A stretch of DNA of 13,764 bases, taken from CAWVWF01 sp963933885. Lineage in GTDB: Bacteria > Bacteroidota > Bacteroidia > Flavobacteriales_C > GCA-002722245. Below, piece by piece: positions 1 through 8,659 of the stretch; the first letter of the stretch is position 1, and each line of letters starts with the position of its first letter. The notes beneath the pieces are model-generated. The model did no database searches and had not been told where the DNA came from. It worked only from the letters and a program-made list of their open reading frames with translations. Location of the stretch: contig CAWVWF010000088.1 in NCBI GenBank assembly GCA_963933885.1, positions 1-13,764 on the forward strand, read 5' to 3'. The translations under genes were made by a program, and so were the position numbers.

Positions 1-207
1 CTTCTTAGAAAAGTCAAACTTAACAATAGCTGGCGACACAAGCTCTAGAGAATCTCTATTATTATGAACTTCAAGTTGAGTACTCTCAACAATTGCAAGA
101 TCCAAATTAGTATTTAAACTTTTAAATGTAATTATACCAATCATTATAACAATTGCTCCAACAACACCTTTTCTCTCATTATGTGTTAAGTGAAAAAACG
201 AACTCAT
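1..207 (-). CDS. N-terminal part of a membrane-anchored protein, possibly helix-hairpin-helix (ComEA-like); cut by window edge
   Basis: The reading frame opens at an ATG at 207 and stays open for 69 codons to the window edge, so the C-terminus is missing. The visible part starts MSSFFHLTHNERKGV, followed by one hydrophobic segment at about residues 15-28 (VVGAIVIMIGIITF), then a polar linker. A short aromatic and charged N-terminus ending in NERKG, then one membrane helix and a linker, is how many Bacteroidota helix-hairpin-helix (ComEA-like) proteins begin. No HhH motif lies inside the window, so that identity is inference. The start lies 5 bases after the stop of the amino-acid symporter gene, which suggests co-transcription. 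The gene itself is likely real; its function is uncertain. Confidence 0.55.
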   Translation of the reverse strand, partial: MSSFFHLTHNERKGVVGAIVIMIGIITFKSLNTNLDLAIVESTQLEVHNNRDSLELVSPAIVKFDFSKK

Positions 208-212
208 TCAGT

Positions 213-2003
213 TTAGCTTTTAAATTCACTAACTCTCTTCCTATATTTCACTAATTCTTCTTTCACTTTTGGTAATAAGATGTATAAAGCCAATATATTA
301 GGAACAGCCATTGCTAAAATCATTAAATCTGAGAAATCCATAACAGATCCCAAATTTGCAGAAGAACCAATAACTATAAAAAACAGAAATATAAATTTAT
401 ATATATATCCAGAAATTTTCGTGTTTCCAAAAACATATTCCCAAGCTTTTAATCCATAATAGCTCCAAGAAATCATGGTAGAATACGAGAAAAGTAAAAT
501 TGCAACAAAAAGAACCCAACCGTACCATGAAAACACAGATTCAAAAGCAGATGATGTTAAATTAACACCAGTTTGACCAAGTTCATTATTAGAAAACCCA
601 GTAAAGATAATTACTAACGAAGTCATTAAACAAACGATTACCGTATCTACAAAAGGACCAATCATAGCAACAAAACCTTCCGATGCAGGATAATTAGTTT
701 TAACTGCAGCGTGAGCAATAGATGCACTACCTACTCCAGCTTCATTAGAAAAAGCGGCTCTTTTGAATCCCATTACCAAAACTCCAATAAATCCACCTTT
801 CAAAGCATCAGGGCTAAATGCTCCATCATAAATTAAAGAAAACGCTTCTGATGTTTTATCTAAGTTCATTATTATCACACTTAGAGCAGCTAAAACATAT
901 CCGATTGCCATTGTTGGAACAATTTTATCTGTAACTTTTGCAATACTTTTTACTCCTCCAATTATTACTACTCCTACTAAAAGTGATAGTACAAATCCAA
1001 ACTCAACACCGTACGTGCTTAACTCAGGAATCATATGAACTGTTTGTCCAAACGCTTGATTAGCTTGAAACATATTCCCTCCTCCGAAAGATCCACCAAC
1101 ACAAAGAATAGCAAATATAATTGCTAATCCTTTTCCTAAATTACCTTTAATACCTTTAGACATATAATACATAGGTCCTCCAGATATAACACCATCCTTA
1201 ACCTCTCTATACTTCACTCCTAAAATACACTCAACAAACTTACTTGACATTCCTAAGAACCCTGCCAATACCATCCAAAAAGTAGCTCCTGGACCACCAA
1301 TTGAAATAGCCATAGCAACTCCAGCAATATTCCCTAAACCAATAGTCGCAGAAAGAGAAGTTGTTAAAGCTTGAAAGTGACTCATCTCTCCGATTGCATC
1401 TTTTTCTAAAACATCCTTGTATTTACCTGTAAGTAACCTGTAAGTTTCACCAACACCTCTTATATTAATAAATTTAAAGTAAAAAGTAAAGATGAGCGCT
1501 CCAATAACCAACCAAACAACAATAAAAGGAATTCCCATTTCAATAGGATCTCCATTTGGATGCAACATAACTTTACCATTATCATCAAACATTTGAGGGT
1601 TATATAAACCAATAGAAGCAAATGGATCCCAAAATAACCATTTAGCTAATTTCCCAACAGCAGGAGTCATAAAGCTATTTAAAGCTTCACTCATCGAATT
1701 CCCCTCAACGCTACTTTCAATTAATAAAGTATCACCTTGCTTATTATAGACTGTGATTTTAAACATTTCACCTTCTGTAAAACCTTTTCCGTTTGTTTCA
1801 TTTAATCCAATTGAGGTTTTTGACCATTTAAAACTCAAATCTTCTCCTTTTTCAACAATTAGATCCACATCAACATCGTTAATTTCTTCACTTGTATTTA
1901 TCGCTTTTAACAGAACTACGATAGAGCCATCTATTGATTCAAATGACTGTGAAAAACCTGTTAATCCAATAAGGATTAAAACTACTCCTAATAAAACTCT
2001 CAT
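213..2003 (-). CDS. Alanine/glycine:Na+ symporter family protein (AGCS) with N-terminal periplasmic extension
   Basis: Sodium-coupled uptake of alanine or glycine across the inner membrane is the known role of the AGCS family. I chose the ATG at 2003 (596 aa). It lies 4 bases after the stop of the upstream reductase gene and gives a clean signal peptide (MRVLLGVVLILIGLTGFSQS). The frame is open back to 2045, but that would overlap the upstream gene and put a charged stretch before the signal. Residues about 20-155 are polar and beta-rich, a probable extracytoplasmic domain absent from short AGCS proteins. The symporter core starts near residue 158. It shows GLGNIAGVAMAISIGGPGA at about 223-241 with FWM following, GGPMYYM near 275, GGGNMFQANQ near 307, and many hydrophobic helices. 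The C-terminus is cytoplasmic and basic (VKYRKRVSEFKS). Family assignment is firm; the substrate is inferred. Confidence 0.92.
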   Translation of the reverse strand: MRVLLGVVLILIGLTGFSQSFESIDGSIVVLLKAINTSEEINDVDVDLIVEKGEDLSFKWSKTSIGLNETNGKGFTEGEMFKITVYNKQGDTLLIESSVEGNSMSEALNSFMTPAVGKLAKWLFWDPFASIGLYNPQMFDDNGKVMLHPNGDPIEMGIPFIVVWLVIGALIFTFYFKFINIRGVGETYRLLTGKYKDVLEKDAIGEMSHFQALTTSLSATIGLGNIAGVAMAISIGGPGATFWMVLAGFLGMSSKFVECILGVKYREVKDGVISGGPMYYMSKGIKGNLGKGLAIIFAILCVGGSFGGGNMFQANQAFGQTVHMIPELSTYGVEFGFVLSLLVGVVIIGGVKSIAKVTDKIVPTMAIGYVLAALSVIIMNLDKTSEAFSLIYDGAFSPDALKGGFIGVLVMGFKRAAFSNEAGVGSASIAHAAVKTNYPASEGFVAMIGPFVDTVIVCLMTSLVIIFTGFSNNELGQTGVNLTSSAFESVFSWYGWVLFVAILLFSYSTMISWSYYGLKAWEYVFGNTKISGYIYKFIFLFFIVIGSSANLGSVMDFSDLMILAMAVPNILALYILLPKVKEELVKYRKRVSEFKS

Positions 2004-2007
2004 AATA

Positions 2008-2925
2008 CTAATCTTCTTTTTGTCCAGCGAATAATTGTAATTCAATAATACTTAAGCCCTCTTCAAAACTTGAAGGAACATAACCTAAATCTTTTTTTGC
2101 TTTATCCAAAACAAGCTCTGTTTTTGATGGTCTTTTAGCAGCTTGGTTTAGTGAAGATGAAGAGATCGGCTTAACTAAAGACTCATCAAATCCAAAATGA
2201 TTTGCTACTTTTTTAACTAAATCAATCACACACATATATTCACCTCCAGCAATATTATATATTCCCTTAGCTTCTTTTTGAGCAATTAAAACACATCCAT
2301 GTGCTAAATCCTCTGCCAAGGTTGGTGATCTGAATTGATCATCAACAACAGTTAACTCTTTTCCAGACTCCAAAGCGCCTTTTGCCCATAAAACAATATT
2401 AGAACGACTCATATTATCAATAACACCATATACAAGAACTGTCCTTACAATAGACCATGAACATTTCGCTAGCTTCACAACCTCTTCAGATGCAACCTTA
2501 GATTTACCATAATAACTCAAAGGACTTGGCTCGTTCTCTTCAGTATATGGTCCATCTTCCCCGTCGAAAATAAAATCTGTTGACAAATGAATAAAATGTG
2601 CCCCTACTCTTTCGCAAGCTTCAACTAAATACTTTGTAGCATTTACATTTAAATCCCAACATCCCTCTTTGTCATCCTCACATGCATCAACATTTGTCAT
2701 AGCAGCTGTATTGATAACAATATCAGGTTTAATTTCATCAATCGTTTCATCAACTTCAGATTGATCAGTAATATCTAATGGAATATACACATAACGCTTT
2801 TGAAGTAATGTGCGATTCTCTCCTCGAGATGAGGCATAAACTTCAAATGTCGGGTATCCGATTAATTGATAAATTAATTTCTGACCCAACAATCCATTAG
2901 ATCCTGTGATTAGTATTTTTTTCAT
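2008..2925 (-). CDS. RmlD-like SDR family oxidoreductase (dTDP-4-dehydrorhamnose reductase-like)
   Basis: This is an extended short-chain dehydrogenase of 305 aa, close to the usual length of RmlD, which reduces dTDP-4-dehydrorhamnose to dTDP-rhamnose with NAD(P)H. The N-terminus has the Rossmann glycine motif GSNGLLG (residues 8-14). NTAAMTNVDACE at 72-83 matches the conserved NTAAYTNVD-type segment of RmlD proteins. STDFIFDG at 115-122 and Y139-G-K-S-K143 supply the catalytic Ser/Thr and YxxxK residues. No rmlA, rmlB or rmlC is present nearby, so the natural substrate may be another nucleotide sugar or something else. The start is 4 bases after the stop of the K+ channel gene, and the stop is 4 bases before the symporter start. 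It therefore sits inside the operon-like run. The fold is certain and the substrate is not. Confidence 0.85.
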   Translation of the reverse strand: MKKILITGSNGLLGQKLIYQLIGYPTFEVYASSRGENRTLLQKRYVYIPLDITDQSEVDETIDEIKPDIVINTAAMTNVDACEDDKEGCWDLNVNATKYLVEACERVGAHFIHLSTDFIFDGEDGPYTEENEPSPLSYYGKSKVASEEVVKLAKCSWSIVRTVLVYGVIDNMSRSNIVLWAKGALESGKELTVVDDQFRSPTLAEDLAHGCVLIAQKEAKGIYNIAGGEYMCVIDLVKKVANHFGFDESLVKPISSSSLNQAAKRPSKTELVLDKAKKDLGYVPSSFEEGLSIIELQLFAGQKED

Positions 2926-2929
2926 TTAT

Positions 2930-3949
2930 TTAAACTTGAAAAAGTTGCTTTAATTTTTTTATTTGTTCAGGAGTTCCTAAAGCAAACATTTTTATTTTTG
3001 ATGTAATAATTGTATCAGGATGGGGATTAATAACGAACTCACCGTCATCATTTTTTAATCCGATAATATTGGCGCCAGTTAAACCTCTAACTCCAATTTC
3101 ATGAATACTTTTATTTCTGAATTTATCAGGTAATTCCTCAAAAGAAATTTCTTCAAGGTTAAAATCAATTTGGCCTTGAGCGGATATGTAATCAATAAAC
3201 TCAACAACATCAGGTTTCATAACTAAAGAAGCCATGTGAGCACCACCAATTTTATCTGGCATAATTACATTATCAGCTCCAGCAATTCTTAATTTCTTAT
3301 CTGAATTATCCTCTGATGCCCTACTAATTATTTTTAATTTCGGGTTTATTGAGCGTGCAGATAAAACAACAAACAAGTTGTGAGAATCACTTGGCAAGGT
3401 TGTCACTAAAGCTTTTGCCTTATCGATACCAGCATCTGCTAAAACTTCATCATGTGTGGCGTCCCCCACAACCAATAAAATTTCAGGGTGATTTTTCTTT
3501 AACTCTTCAACTACTTCAGGTTTACTTTCCACAATAACAAAAGGTTGTTTATGAACTGCCATTACTGTAGCTGCTTGAGAACCATTTCTACCATATCCAC
3601 AAATAATCACATGGTCTTTTAATTTATTCACTTCTGCTTTCACTTTGTACTCTTTAAAATAATTACGAAACTCACCATCAATTATATAAGCCGATATTGC
3701 CGAAACAGCATAAGCAAACGTACCAAAACTGGTAACAATTAATATAGACACAAAAATCATAGATCCTTGTGTTGGCTCATATACTTCCCTGTATCCTACC
3801 GTTGCAATAGTAATAACAGTCATATAGACAGCTTCTACTAAAGTATATCTAGGCTCTAAAGTCATAAAACCAATAACACCAATAACTAAAATCAACGCTA
3901 GAAATGAAAACGAAAAAAGTATATTCTTAAACCTACTAAAATTATGCAC
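2930..3949 (-). CDS. Two-TM potassium channel with cytoplasmic RCK (TrkA-N/TrkA-C) domains
   Basis: This 339-aa protein has the layout of MthK-type ligand-gated K+ channels. It has a first membrane helix at about residues 10-30, a pore helix and filter at 40-55, a second helix at about 62-90, then a cytoplasmic RCK domain. The filter reads T50-V51-G52-Y53-R54-E55, so the TVGY core is intact but the usual following GD is RE. The RCK N-lobe starts with DHVIICGYGRNGSQ (residues 112-125), a nucleotide-binding Rossmann glycine motif, and has VVGDATHDEVL near 160. The last 90 residues fit a TrkA-C domain. It probably forms tetramers in the inner membrane with an octameric RCK gating ring. The start is 9 bases after the PspC-domain gene. 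The family is firm; the gating ligand is unknown. Confidence 0.9.
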   Translation of the reverse strand: MHNFSRFKNILFSFSFLALILVIGVIGFMTLEPRYTLVEAVYMTVITIATVGYREVYEPTQGSMIFVSILIVTSFGTFAYAVSAISAYIIDGEFRNYFKEYKVKAEVNKLKDHVIICGYGRNGSQAATVMAVHKQPFVIVESKPEVVEELKKNHPEILLVVGDATHDEVLADAGIDKAKALVTTLPSDSHNLFVVLSARSINPKLKIISRASEDNSDKKLRIAGADNVIMPDKIGGAHMASLVMKPDVVEFIDYISAQGQIDFNLEEISFEELPDKFRNKSIHEIGVRGLTGANIIGLKNDDGEFVINPHPDTIITSKIKMFALGTPEQIKKLKQLFQV

Positions 3950-3958
3950 CCACTAAAA

Positions 3959-4183
3959 TTAAAGTTCCCAAATTCGTTTTCTACGAAATCCTTTTATAAG
4001 ATCCTTGTGCTCTAAAACAAAAGCCATTACCAAATATGCAACAATTGGTGATGCAACTGTAACACATGATAAATAAATAAAATATAACCTAACTCTTGAA
4101 GATCTAACACCAAGTTTATCAGCCCACCACTGGCACACTCCAAAAATCTGTTTCTCAAGTGTTTTCCTCAAAATTCCCATCAT
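3959..4183 (-). CDS. Small PspC-domain membrane protein
   Basis: A 74-residue protein that is essentially one PspC domain. It contains GVCQWWADKLGV (residues 15-26), the position of the GVCGGLAEYLG-type motif, then VRLYFIYL and a hydrophobic helix at about 31-56 (YLSCVTVASPIVAYLVMAFVL), ending in a basic tail (GFRRKRIWEL). PspC proteins are envelope-stress-related inner-membrane proteins. Here no other psp genes are present, so the role is inferred from the domain only. Two adjacent ATG codons (4183 and 4180) could be the start. From 4183 the gene overlaps the end of the upstream DUF2851 gene by 29 bases in another frame, which suggests translational coupling. The Gly-Gly of the usual motif is replaced by Gln-Trp. 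Confidence 0.8.
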   Translation of the reverse strand: MMGILRKTLEKQIFGVCQWWADKLGVRSSRVRLYFIYLSCVTVASPIVAYLVMAFVLEHKDLIKGFRRKRIWEL

Positions 4184-5459
4184 ATTTTGATCGTTTTAAT
4201 ATTCTTAAACCAATGTTGCAATTTAAACATTTTTTTCGAGAACAATATTCTTTATTTAACTGAAGCATGGCTTGAGAATCATAACAAGTAGAAATTGGCA
4301 CATTAAGTTGCTGCCATTTTCTAATTACTTTGTTATTTTCATATTTCAAGCTATTCATTTTGTGAAGAAAATTAGAGATCTCATCTCCTCCTGATAAAAT
4401 ATTTTTAGCTATTTGATAAGGAATAACTGCATTAATAAAAATTCGTTTTAAAATATCATCTCCCCAGTTTTTAGTTTTCTCCTTGGAAGGGTGATCAAAC
4501 TTATAATGATTCTCCCAATAGAAAGACAAACAGGAATTCTCGTTCATTATTTCCTTAAACTCAGAAAAAGATTTTACTTGAAACAAAAGTTCCAAATCCT
4601 TTAAATTATGAATCAACGATGCTAATAATGCAATTTGAATAGTAGGGAATGAAGACGGTCTTAACCTTAACCATTTCCACCAAAAACTCTCCATCTGATA
4701 TAAAGAATGTTTCGCTTTGTGAAAAGAGTATTCACTTTTCAAAGACATAGGATACAAATCGATGAAATGATCGTCTAACATTCCACTCATCCCAAACAAT
4801 ATACTTTCAATCACTAGTAATCTGTCTTTATATTTATTGAGCAGTGAAATATTAACTTGTTTTGATAAAATGAGAAATGGCTCTTTATTTACAGTCCCTC
4901 CTAAACTTTTAGCTAATAATTGAAATATTACAGATTCCCAGTTTTTATCTGACAGTTTATATATCAGTTGAACTTCCTTGACCTTACGTTCAAACCTCTC
5001 AGTTATTAACCTATCCTGCCAACCTATCCAATCTAATGAAGATACTTCGTTAATAAAATCAGAACAAGGGATTTTCGATTTGGATTTCTCTATCTGTGAA
5101 ATCCTATTCCAAACCTTAAGGTCAACACATTTCTTCAATTCTATAATTGGATATTTTTTAGTCCCCTCAATATCTCCACAATCATCTTCATAAACAACAT
5201 GCAGAACTACATTTTGATATGATGGATCAAAATGATGTAAATGTTCGTACCAATCAGAAGTTTTAACATGAATTTCTACATTACCAACCCATAACATGTC
5301 ACCTACCCTAACTTTGGCAGACGAAAAATCAGGACCTGCATCTAATTCATTATGAATCCCAGGAGAAATAACCTCAATCTTTTCACCATCTGTAGAATAA
5401 CAATTAAATTGATTGAGTAGACTATACTTCCAAACAACGTGTAATATTTCTTCCTTCAC
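4155..5459 (-). CDS. DUF2851 family protein
   Basis: A 434-aa protein of a family found mostly in Bacteroidota and without a known function. The N-terminal signature is clear: HVVWKYSLLN, PGIHNELDAGPDFSSAKVRV (residues 33-52), then GNVEIHVKTSDWYEHLHHFD followed by VVLHVVYEDD. The C-terminus carries the family's cysteine-rich end, C-S-R-K-K-C-L-N-C followed by NIGLRILKRSK, which could bind a metal. No signal peptide or membrane segment is seen, so it is probably cytoplasmic. The conserved Asp, Glu, His and Trp residues near the N-terminus resemble a nuclease-like active site, but that is speculation. It lies 54 bases downstream of nothing but pyrF's far side: pyrF is transcribed first, and the next gene, PspC, overlaps its end. 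Family assignment is strong and function is unknown. Confidence 0.85.
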   Translation of the reverse strand: MKEEILHVVWKYSLLNQFNCYSTDGEKIEVISPGIHNELDAGPDFSSAKVRVGDMLWVGNVEIHVKTSDWYEHLHHFDPSYQNVVLHVVYEDDCGDIEGTKKYPIIELKKCVDLKVWNRISQIEKSKSKIPCSDFINEVSSLDWIGWQDRLITERFERKVKEVQLIYKLSDKNWESVIFQLLAKSLGGTVNKEPFLILSKQVNISLLNKYKDRLLVIESILFGMSGMLDDHFIDLYPMSLKSEYSFHKAKHSLYQMESFWWKWLRLRPSSFPTIQIALLASLIHNLKDLELLFQVKSFSEFKEIMNENSCLSFYWENHYKFDHPSKEKTKNWGDDILKRIFINAVIPYQIAKNILSGGDEISNFLHKMNSLKYENNKVIRKWQQLNVPISTCYDSQAMLQLNKEYCSRKKCLNCNIGLRILKRSKYDGNFEENT

Positions 5460-5513
5460 TTTTTACAATTTGAATAATCGTAAAAGTAAATTCGCTACAA
5501 TAGAAAAGGTGAC

Positions 5514-6335
5514 TTATATTAAATTAACTTTTTGAAGTAAGGATTCCATTTGAATTTGAATGGTTTTTGCTTCTTCTCCTGCTACAGAATCAAAATCAGT
5601 TCCTGAGGACTTGAAGATAATACCTCTTGAAGAATTCACTAATAAGCCACAAGAATCGTTCATACCATATTTTGCGACATCTTCCAAACTCCCCCCTTGA
5701 GCACCTACTCCAGGGATTAATAAGAATGAATTAGGAACTATCTTCCTAATGTCGGTTAACATATCTGCTCTAGTAGCTCCAACAACATACATTAAGTTGT
5801 CCTCGTTACCCCACTCAAGTGATTTCTTTAAAACCTTTTCAAATAAATATTCACCAGAAGATAATTTTTCTGTTTGAAAATCTAAACCACCTTCATTAGA
5901 AGTTAAAGCAAGTAAAATAACCCACTTATTCTTATATGTTAAAAAAGGAGTAACTGAATCACTTCCCATATATGGGGCAACAGTAACTGAATCAAAATTC
6001 ATTGATTCAAAAAAGGCCCTAGCATATAGACTAGAAGTGTTTCCTATATCCCCACGTTTCGCATCTGAAATAGTGAAAATATTTTTTGGAATATAGTCTA
6101 AAGTCTTCTGTAAAGACTCCCAACCCTTTGTTCCTTGTGCTTCATAAAAAGCTATGTTTGGTTTGTATGCTACGCAGTAATCTTTGGTAGCATCAATTAT
6201 TCTTTTGTTAAATTCAAAAACAGGATCATCGTAACCTAATACGCATTCTGGCAACTTCATTGGATCAGAATCTAAACCAACACATAAAAACGATTTTTTT
6301 CGTTTTATTTCCTGAAACAGCTCTTCTCTAGTCAT
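5514..6335 (-). CDS. pyrF: Orotidine-5'-phosphate decarboxylase (type 2 subfamily)
   Basis: Converts orotidine monophosphate to UMP, the last step of de novo pyrimidine nucleotide synthesis, in the cytoplasm. At 273 aa it has the length of the longer type 2 enzymes rather than the roughly 240-aa E. coli form. Visible motifs are VGLDSD (residues 19-24), YKPN (57-60), the catalytic Asp-Lys-Asp segment DAKRGDIGNT (91-100, with D91, K93 and D96), LTSNEGG (144-150), IPGVGAQGG (207-215) and the phosphate-binding end NSSRGI (234-239). The ATG at 6335 gives a normal N-terminus (MTREELFQEI). It starts 18 bases after prfA ends and belongs to the purM-prfA-pyrF run, with purine and pyrimidine enzymes flanking a translation factor. 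Confidence 0.96.
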   Translation of the reverse strand: MTREELFQEIKRKKSFLCVGLDSDPMKLPECVLGYDDPVFEFNKRIIDATKDYCVAYKPNIAFYEAQGTKGWESLQKTLDYIPKNIFTISDAKRGDIGNTSSLYARAFFESMNFDSVTVAPYMGSDSVTPFLTYKNKWVILLALTSNEGGLDFQTEKLSSGEYLFEKVLKKSLEWGNEDNLMYVVGATRADMLTDIRKIVPNSFLLIPGVGAQGGSLEDVAKYGMNDSCGLLVNSSRGIIFKSSGTDFDSVAGEEAKTIQIQMESLLQKVNLI

Positions 6336-6353
6336 CCTTTTATTACTTACTAA

Positions 6354-7424
6354 TTATTCACCGTCTTTCATTCTCTCAGCTGTTTCAGCCATTTTCATAG
6401 CATCAAACATATCCTGAGCATCACCATCCATATATTTAGAAAGATTATAAATAGTTTTACCTATTCTATGATCTGTAATTCTTCCTTGTGGATAATTATA
6501 AGTCCTTATTTTTGCAGATCTATCTCCAGATCCAATAAGAGATTTACGATGAGCAGAACGTTCAGCATTTTTAGCATCTAATAAAGTTTGATACAATCTA
6601 GACCTTAATACTTGAAGTGCTTTATCATAATTCTTATGTTGAGAACGACCATCTTGACACTCTACAACAGTATTTGTAGGTAGGTGAGTTAATCGAACTG
6701 CCGATTCCGTTTTATTAACATGTTGACCTCCTGCTCCGGATGCTCTAAAAGTATCTTTCTTAACATCTTTCAAATTCAAGTCAAAATCAATCTCCTCAGC
6801 TTCAGGCATTACAGCAATTGTAATCGCAGAAGTATGAACTCTACCTTGAGATTCTGTTTCTGGAACTCTTTGAACTCGGTGAACACCAGATTCAAATTTC
6901 ATTGTACCATAAACTTCATCACCTTTAACTTCTAAGGCAATTTCTTTATATCCTTTTACTGTACCCTCAGTTGAATTTATCACCTCATACTTCCAACCAA
7001 TAATCTTGAAATACATCGTGTATAAACGAAACATATCTTCAACGAAAATACATGCTTCATCACCACCGGTTCCAGCTCTTAATTCAACGATAACATTTTT
7101 GTTATCCTCAGGATCTTTAGGAATTAATAGAATCTTGATTTCCTCATCCATCTCATTTTTACGAGACACTAATTCATCAATTTCCATTTTAGCCATTTCC
7201 TTCATCTCGTCATCATCTTCCGTTGCAAGCACTTCTTTTGACGATTCGATATTCTCTAACGTTAATTTATATTCTATATAAACGTTAACGATTGGCTCTA
7301 ATTCTTTATACTGCTTGCTTAAATCAGCATATCTCTTCTGATCAGAAACAACATCTGGTAAAGTTAGCTTTTCACCAACCTCCTCAAATCTTATTTTTAT
7401 TGCAGCTAACTTATCTAATAACAT
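6354..7424 (-). CDS. prfA: Peptide chain release factor 1
   Basis: Recognises UAA and UAG stop codons in the ribosomal A site and triggers peptide release. The length of 356 aa is close to the E. coli factor (360 aa). The codon-reading tripeptide is P188-E189-T190, within HRVQRVPETESQGRVHTSA, which is the PxT of RF1 and not the SPF of RF2. The peptidyl-hydrolysis motif GGQ is at 232-234 within RASGAGGQHVNKTES. The N-terminal domain is helical and the RAGTGGDEA segment is at 116-124. The start is 5 bases after the purM stop. The middle residue of the tripeptide is Glu rather than the E. coli Ala, which the PxT pattern permits. Confidence 0.97.
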   Translation of the reverse strand: MLLDKLAAIKIRFEEVGEKLTLPDVVSDQKRYADLSKQYKELEPIVNVYIEYKLTLENIESSKEVLATEDDDEMKEMAKMEIDELVSRKNEMDEEIKILLIPKDPEDNKNVIVELRAGTGGDEACIFVEDMFRLYTMYFKIIGWKYEVINSTEGTVKGYKEIALEVKGDEVYGTMKFESGVHRVQRVPETESQGRVHTSAITIAVMPEAEEIDFDLNLKDVKKDTFRASGAGGQHVNKTESAVRLTHLPTNTVVECQDGRSQHKNYDKALQVLRSRLYQTLLDAKNAERSAHRKSLIGSGDRSAKIRTYNYPQGRITDHRIGKTIYNLSKYMDGDAQDMFDAMKMAETAERMKDGE

Positions 7425-7429
7425 AAATC

Positions 7430-8599
7430 TTAATATTCAAAAGTTCCGTATTCAGACTTAAGTGTTAATTTATTTGTTTCAGCAGTTTCAACTCTACCTA
7501 CAATCTGAGCATCAACACCGAAAGATTTCGAAATATCAATGATTGATTGAGCAAACTCTTCAGGAAGGTAAATTTCCATACGGTGTCCCATATTAAAGAC
7601 CTTATACATTTCCTTCCAATCAGTATTTGATTGTTCTTGAATTATTTTGAACAATGGTGGAATCTCAAAAAAGTTATCTTTTATAACATGAACATTTTTT
7701 ACAAAATGCATCACTTTTGTTTGAGCTCCTCCACTACAATGAACCATCCCTGAAATATCAGATCTGTGTTCATCTAGAATTTTCTTAATAATTGGAGCAT
7801 AAGTTCTTGTTGGAGACAATACTAATTTACCAACAGTAACATCTGTTCCTTCTGCTATTTCAGTTAATGTTTTACTTCCTGAGTATACTAAATCGGAAGG
7901 TACATTTGGATCAAAACTTTCAGGGAATTTCTCTGCTAGATATTTACCAAAAACATCGTGACGAGCAGAAGTCAATCCATTACTCCCCATTCCTCCATTA
8001 TATTCTGTTTCGTAATTAGCCTGTCCGTGACTTGCTAAACCTACGATTACATCACCTCCTTTAATATTGTGATTGGAAATAACATCACTTCTTTTCATTC
8101 TAGCAGTTACAGTAGAATCAACAATTAACGTTCGAACTAAATCTCCAACATCAGCTGTTTCACCTCCAGTAGAATGAATTCCAATTCCACTGTTACGTAA
8201 ATTCTCAAGAACCTCTTCAGTTCCATTAATCAAAGCAGCAATTACATCTCCTGGTATTAAATTCTTATTTCTACCAATTGTACTTGAAAGTAAGATGTTA
8301 TCTGTAGCTCCAACACATAATAAATCATCAGTATTCATGATGATTGCATCTTGAGCAATTCCTTTCCAAACAGACATATCACCTGTTTCTTTCCAATACA
8401 TGTATGCTAAAGAAGATTTTGTTCCTGCTCCATCAGCATGCATAATTGTACAATACTCATCATCACCTCCTAAAATATCAGGAACTATTTTACAGAATGC
8501 CTGTGGAAATAATCCCTTGTCAATGTTCTTAATTGCATTATGAACATCTTCTTTCGATGCTGACACCCCTCTTAAATCGTAACGTGAATTGCTTGCCAT
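7430..8599 (-). CDS. purM: Phosphoribosylformylglycinamidine cyclo-ligase (AIR synthase)
   Basis: Closes the imidazole ring of AIR from FGAM with ATP in de novo purine synthesis. I take the ATG at 8599 (389 aa), giving MASNSRYDLRGVSASKEDVH. The frame is open to an ATG at 8620, but those extra codons lie inside a terminator hairpin and would add an unrelated MLFYVIT. PurM motifs are present: HADGAGTKSS (residues 54-63), MNTDDLLCVGA, STGGETADVGD, GLASHGQANYE in place of the usual GLASSG-type loop, and C-terminal VFNMGHRME. The protein is longer than E. coli PurM (345 aa), as is usual in Bacteroidota. It is the first gene of the left-hand run, only 13 bases after a strong hairpin. Identity is strong by motif order. 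Confidence 0.93.
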   Translation of the reverse strand: MASNSRYDLRGVSASKEDVHNAIKNIDKGLFPQAFCKIVPDILGGDDEYCTIMHADGAGTKSSLAYMYWKETGDMSVWKGIAQDAIIMNTDDLLCVGATDNILLSSTIGRNKNLIPGDVIAALINGTEEVLENLRNSGIGIHSTGGETADVGDLVRTLIVDSTVTARMKRSDVISNHNIKGGDVIVGLASHGQANYETEYNGGMGSNGLTSARHDVFGKYLAEKFPESFDPNVPSDLVYSGSKTLTEIAEGTDVTVGKLVLSPTRTYAPIIKKILDEHRSDISGMVHCSGGAQTKVMHFVKNVHVIKDNFFEIPPLFKIIQEQSNTDWKEMYKVFNMGHRMEIYLPEEFAQSIIDISKSFGVDAQIVGRVETAETNKLTLKSEYGTFEY

Positions 8600-8612
8600 G
8601 GTTATAACGTAA

Positions 8613-8641
8613 AAAAGCATCCCGGAAACCGGGATGCTTTT
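8613..8641 (-). terminator. Perfect 13-bp hairpin with T-tract, intrinsic terminator after the ompA-like gene
   Basis: The arms AAAAGCATCCCGG (8613-8625) and CCGGGATGCTTTT (8629-8641) are fully complementary around a 3-base loop. On the minus strand the GC-rich part is followed by a run of six T (8616-8611). It starts 18 bases past the ompA-like stop codon, so it fits as that gene's terminator. The mirrored A-tract also makes it able to act on the plus strand. It ends about a dozen bases before the purM start codon. Confidence 0.88.
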
Positions 8642-8659
8642 ATTTCTATTTTATTTTTT

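Noticed and set aside
2004..2045. Upstream extension of the symporter frame to the ATG at 2045
   Set aside because: It would overlap the reductase gene by 38 bases and place charged residues before an otherwise clean signal peptide; the ATG at 2003 is 4 bases after the stop.
8600..8620. Upstream start of purM at 8620
   Set aside because: Those codons lie in the T-run and stem of the terminator hairpin, and the added residues do not resemble PurM N-termini.
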